From the NCBI RefSeq assembly GCF_029784165.1, contig NC_073695.1:228937916-229001915 (forward strand): a stretch of DNA of 64,000 nucleotides, given 5' to 3'. Shown here one piece after another: positions 60,481 to 64,000 of the stretch. The notes beneath the pieces are model-generated. The model had not been told where the DNA came from. It did not search any database and worked only from the letters and a program-made list of their open reading frames with translations. This DNA is from Wyeomyia smithii (Eukaryota; Arthropoda; Insecta; Diptera; Culicidae). The translations under genes were made by a program, and so were the position numbers. Every line of letters begins with the position of its first letter. Positions within the stretch are counted from its first letter, which is position 1.

Positions 60481-61475
60481 TATTATAACATGAGCATATA
60501 TCTATTTATAATATACATACACAGTACAGAGGCAAGGTATGCGGGAAAATTGATGAACAATTTGAATTAAGCTACGAGAAAAAGGTGCCATTTTCAAATG
60601 CTGATAACCTTGATCTTGATCGATAGCTAGCATGATTTTCGAATTTGTAGCAGAATAATAATTTTCTCGTTAGTAAGCTAGCGAAAACCTAAGTTGAAAT
60701 TTAACATGTTTAACAAAATTCAATATTTTGGAGTCCGCAGATAATTTGTTTTCCTCAAGTCCACTTAATTTTCACAATAAAGTTGAATGATTTACCTAAT
60801 ACGGATTTTGCATTCGCAGTAGAATATAACCAATTTCGAACGAAATCGGGTTTAAATTTCGTGTACGTTACATATTACTATTTCCGTTCACATAAACAAT
60901 AATAATGGTCCTTTCAGAGCCACCACCACAAAGTGTAGAATTTAACCCAAGTAACACACGTTGTTATAGAATAGTTGACGTTGACATCTCTATCACCAGA
61001 AAATTGCAGAAATTGAAGGCTGCTAGAACAAGTAACGATACTACATGGAGTCTTACATAATTGCATGAAATCAAGCCAACTTGATAGGATGAAGTGGCAA
61101 AACACATCTCGAGTATTAACCTACAACAATGCGCAAATCAGTTGCTATGACAACTGTTAACTAGTGCATGCGCAAATGTGCTGTTATGCGCAGTGCTACT
61201 AGATCGACAATCGTTTTTATCAGTGGCAGTTTTAATTGATTATAAATTGATGATAAAACATAATGAGTTGAATTCGCTTGAATATTGGAAGTATTTTCGC
61301 ATAACTTCAACGTTATCTGGACATAAAATCTAACAAAACTAATGTTTGCGGTAAAAAAATGGACTTTTTTTTAGATGGTGATGAAAAAAAAAACTAAGAC
61401 AGATAACTGAGTTGGATAAATTTCCTATAAAAGGTAATTGTATTATCTTATTTGCAAAAAAAATCTACGCCCTTG
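60481..61475. other. unassigned AT-rich DNA
   Basis: No gene recognised. Confidence 0.4.
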
Positions 61476-61620
61476 TAGGGATGTGCGATACTTTATCGAT
61501 GCCGCGGGTATCGATACTTTTCCTTTGATATATCGAGTATTTGGCATCGATGCTTCAGCAAGCAATATTATCGGATATCGATATATTTTCATTTGATACT
61601 TGAAAAATATCGGAAAAAAA
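61476..61620. mobile_element. solo hAT-like end rich in ATCGATA motifs
   Basis: Opens TAGGGATGTGCGATAC, a typical hAT terminal pattern, followed by repeated TATCGAT/ATCGATA motifs (about 61490-61585) resembling subterminal transposase-binding sites. No matching inverted end was found within the window, so it is a truncated copy or the partner is unrecognisable. Confidence 0.45.
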
Positions 61621-62744
61621 TTCGCGCTGGCGGTGTTGCTGTCATTTGCATGTGAAAACATGGGAAAGAAGGAAGGAAATATTCTTTTGTTATTACGCAC
61701 ATTATGACAATTACATGTGAGATTTTCGCAAAAACCGCAGGTGCAAAACCTTTGAAAATCTCTTCTAATGCTCTCAACACCGTCAACGCGAATTCGTGAA
61801 ATTTGTGCGACGACCAGTAAACAAAACAGCGCGATTTTTGTATCTTTCTCAAAGCGTGGCTTAGAAGCATGCACATGTAAATTCGCTATCGATGAACTGA
61901 AAAGTTTACAACGCAAACTGTTTTTTTTTGTGGAAATGTTTTTTTTTTTTCAATTTTTTCTACTTCCCGACGAGGATAGTTTTAGCACGATCCAGCGACT
62001 TCTTTACTTAGAAATCAGTGCCAACAGTGCTAGGAAAAAAAATTACTCTCGGGAAACCGGTTTTTCGCGATGTGTTCCGAAACTAAACAATTTTATGAAT
62101 ATTTGAACAGAATTTTAACAGTTATTGGTTCAAAGTTCATAAAATTACTTTCACAGGTCATCTCTATGGTTTTGGGTATTACGGTGATATGCCCCCGAAA
62201 TATTCCTTCCAGAACAGATCCTACCGGGGCTTTCAGTGGCCAAAGAATCAATGAAATACAAATTATATATCCAATATTTTCAGAACCACGATAATCGCTC
62301 TTTCGTTTTGATGTTGATAGTTGCACTCATCGTTAACTTTTTTTTATCTAATATACAGTTTTCTCTAGCAGCGTATACAGTAGTGTGAATTTCCCCCAGG
62401 GGCGGACGAAGGCTGATTCAAGCTGCAGGCGAAGACTGATTTTGCCGCCCCCCCACCTCAAATTTTTATTTTATATGAAACGCATTTTCTATAGACTCGA
62501 AAATTTGATTAGACAGCATGTGTTGTGTTAACAATTCAAAAATGAACATTTCATGCTTTCAATGTTGAAATTTTTTTTATCGTTTCCGACATATCAATTT
62601 CTTGAAGCACCTGTCTTTCTATCGATATTACCGCCAAGCCACACAAACGTTCTTGCGACATGGTCGATCGTAGTTACGTCTTTATAAGTTCTAATTTTGA
62701 AAAACTTCTCTCGCCACTTGTTACTTACTTAATTTACTTTTAAG
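61621..62744. other. unassigned DNA
   Basis: The 157-codon minus-strand frame at 61443-61916 overlaps the hAT-like end and has no recognisable domain, so it is not called. Confidence 0.35.
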
Positions 62745-64000
62745 GCGACAGACCGATTATCAATCCAGTGCAGAATCCAGAATATGTCGCCATGTCACTG
62801 GGTCTTGGGCTGCTATCCTCCAATCGCCCCTAACACCTATTTCGCGTGCATTCTCGTCGACAGCACACATCCAACGAGTGCAGGGTCTACCCCGAAGTCG
62901 ACGATCTCTATCGGGATTCCTGCTAAATATAACCTTCGCTTGACGCTCATCCGGCATTCTCGCTACATGCCCAGCCCACTGAAGCCTGCCGTGTTTTATC
63001 CGCTTGACTATATCCGCCGACTTGTATGCCTGGTACACTTCATGGTTCATGCGTCTGCGCCAAACACCATTTTCTAGTTTGCCGCCAAGGATTGAACGCA
63101 AAATCCTACGCTCAAAAACATCAAGAGCTCACCGATCGGGCTCTTCCAGCGTCCATGATTCATGGCCGTAGAGAGCCACCGGAAGAATCAGTGTTTTATA
63201 GAGTGCAAGTTTAGTACGGATTTGCAGACTGCGGGACCTTAGCTGGTTACGTAGTCCGTAAAAGGCCCTGTTTGCGGCTGCTATCCGCCTCTTTATCTCA
63301 CGGCTAACCTTGTTGTCACATGTCACTAATGTTCCCAGGTAAATAAATTCGTCGACTACTTCAAATGTTTCCCTATCTAGCACCACCGCAGCACCAACCT
63401 CCAACGGACTACCACGCACTCTGCCAGCCACCATGTATTTCGTTTAGGCAGAGTTTATGACAAGCCCCAATCTCGCAGCTTCTTGCCTGAGAGGTCCGAA
63501 GGCCTCTTACACTGCTCTATCATCCGCAAAACCTAGAAGCATGTGCGATTTCGTAATGATGGTGCCGCTTCTCTGCACACCAGCCCTCCGTATAGCACCA
63601 TCCAATGCGATGTTGAACAATAAGTTCGACAGCCCATCACCCTGCTTCAAACCATCTAACGTCACGAAAGGGTCCGATATCTCACCGGTTATCCTGACGC
63701 TTGATGTAAAACCTTCAAGGGTGGCACGTATCAGCCTAATCAGCTTTGTTGGGAAGCCATCCGCAATAACTCATTTCTCTTAACTGAATCGTACGCTGCC
63801 CTGAAGTCTATGAACAGATGGTGCGTCTGCAAGTTGATTTCTCGAAATTTTATCGAGGATTTGTCGCAAGGTAAACATTTGGTCCGTCGTGGAGCGTCCC
63901 CCTCGAAAACCGCATTGGTACTCGCCAACAAAGGTCTCCTGCAACGACCTCAGTCTGTGGAACAGAATGCGGGAGAGAATTCTGTACACGGTATTGAGAA
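62745..64000 (-). mobile_element. RTE-like non-LTR retrotransposon, 3' part, running out of the window
   Basis: Minus-strand reading from the right edge gives reverse-transcriptase blocks in order: YRILSRILFHRL; YQCGFRGGRSTTDQMF; LFIDFRAAYDSVKRNEL; LDGLKQGDGLSNLLFNIAL; and the catalytic FADD at about 63520. After the RT come FIYLGTLVTCDNKVSREI with KTLILPVALYGHESWTL, and the C-terminal RIKHGRLQWAGHVARMPD ending at the stop at 62760. This order is that of RTE-type elements. At least two frameshifts and stops (for example just after FADD) make it defective. The 5' endonuclease half lies beyond 64000. Confidence 0.85.

Noticed and set aside
61443..61916. 157-codon minus-strand frame
   Set aside because: Overlaps a transposon end; no recognisable domain or homology that I can see.
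63457..63783. 108-codon plus-strand frame
   Set aside because: Antisense shadow of the reverse-transcriptase region of the RTE-like element.

Overview
The window looks like nuclear DNA of an insect, most probably a dipteran and plausibly a mosquito. The evidence is a spliced alpha-esterase-type carboxylesterase with two tiny introns (61 and 56 bp), AT-rich intergenic DNA, and a dense load of animal transposons. These include hAT, Tc1/mariner, piggyBac-like and Harbinger-like MITEs, tRNA-derived SINEs, and a non-LTR retrotransposon of RTE type. The species cannot be named from sequence alone. There are no bacterial-type operons, CRISPR arrays or rRNA genes. The only host protein-coding gene I can support is the carboxylesterase at 7472-9346 (+). 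Most other open frames are chance frames, shadows, or transposase and reverse transcriptase debris.

Layout. 0-7.4 kb: a 1.4 kb insertion bounded by perfect 25 bp direct repeats, a small TAA-flanked MITE, a decayed minisatellite and a possible decayed non-LTR element. 7.4-9.4 kb: the esterase. 9.4-16 kb: mostly unassigned DNA, a broken mariner transposase end and more of the minisatellite. 16-22.6 kb: three copies of a 0.35 kb repeat that carries a histone-type 3' stem-loop look-alike, a local inverted/direct rearrangement around GT/CA microsatellites, and a 609 bp terminal-inverted-repeat element. 23-25.4 kb: a SINE and a decayed mariner-like transposase. 25.4-33.9 kb: mostly unassigned, partly GC-richer DNA, plus a piggyBac-type MITE.

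33.95-39.57 kb is the most striking object: about 5.6 kb of a single hexanucleotide (TATTCA)n. It has no variants over its first ~3.3 kb, then a right part with scattered substitutions and register-shifting indels. 40.4-52 kb is a nest of transposons. A long-inverted-repeat element (40383-47831) contains a complete-ended hAT element with an 8 bp target duplication and G-rich subterminal repeats, a GT-microsatellite-headed repeat, and within that a 1.24 kb inverted-repeat element. A second copy of the GT-headed repeat lies inverted at 49833-52024, and a SINE sits between them. 52-58.3 kb is unassigned. 58.6-60.5 kb holds a dead Tc1 element of IR/DR architecture with a SINE inserted inside its left terminal repeat. 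The right edge (62.7-64 kb) is the 3' part of an RTE-like retrotransposon running out of the window on the minus strand.

The genes do not form a pathway. The window is best read as one detoxification-type enzyme gene embedded in transposon-rich intergenic or intronic DNA. The candidates for something new are the giant hexanucleotide array, the hAT with quadruplex-capable subterminal repeats, the histone-stem-loop-like repeat and the esterase's altered active-site neighbourhood.
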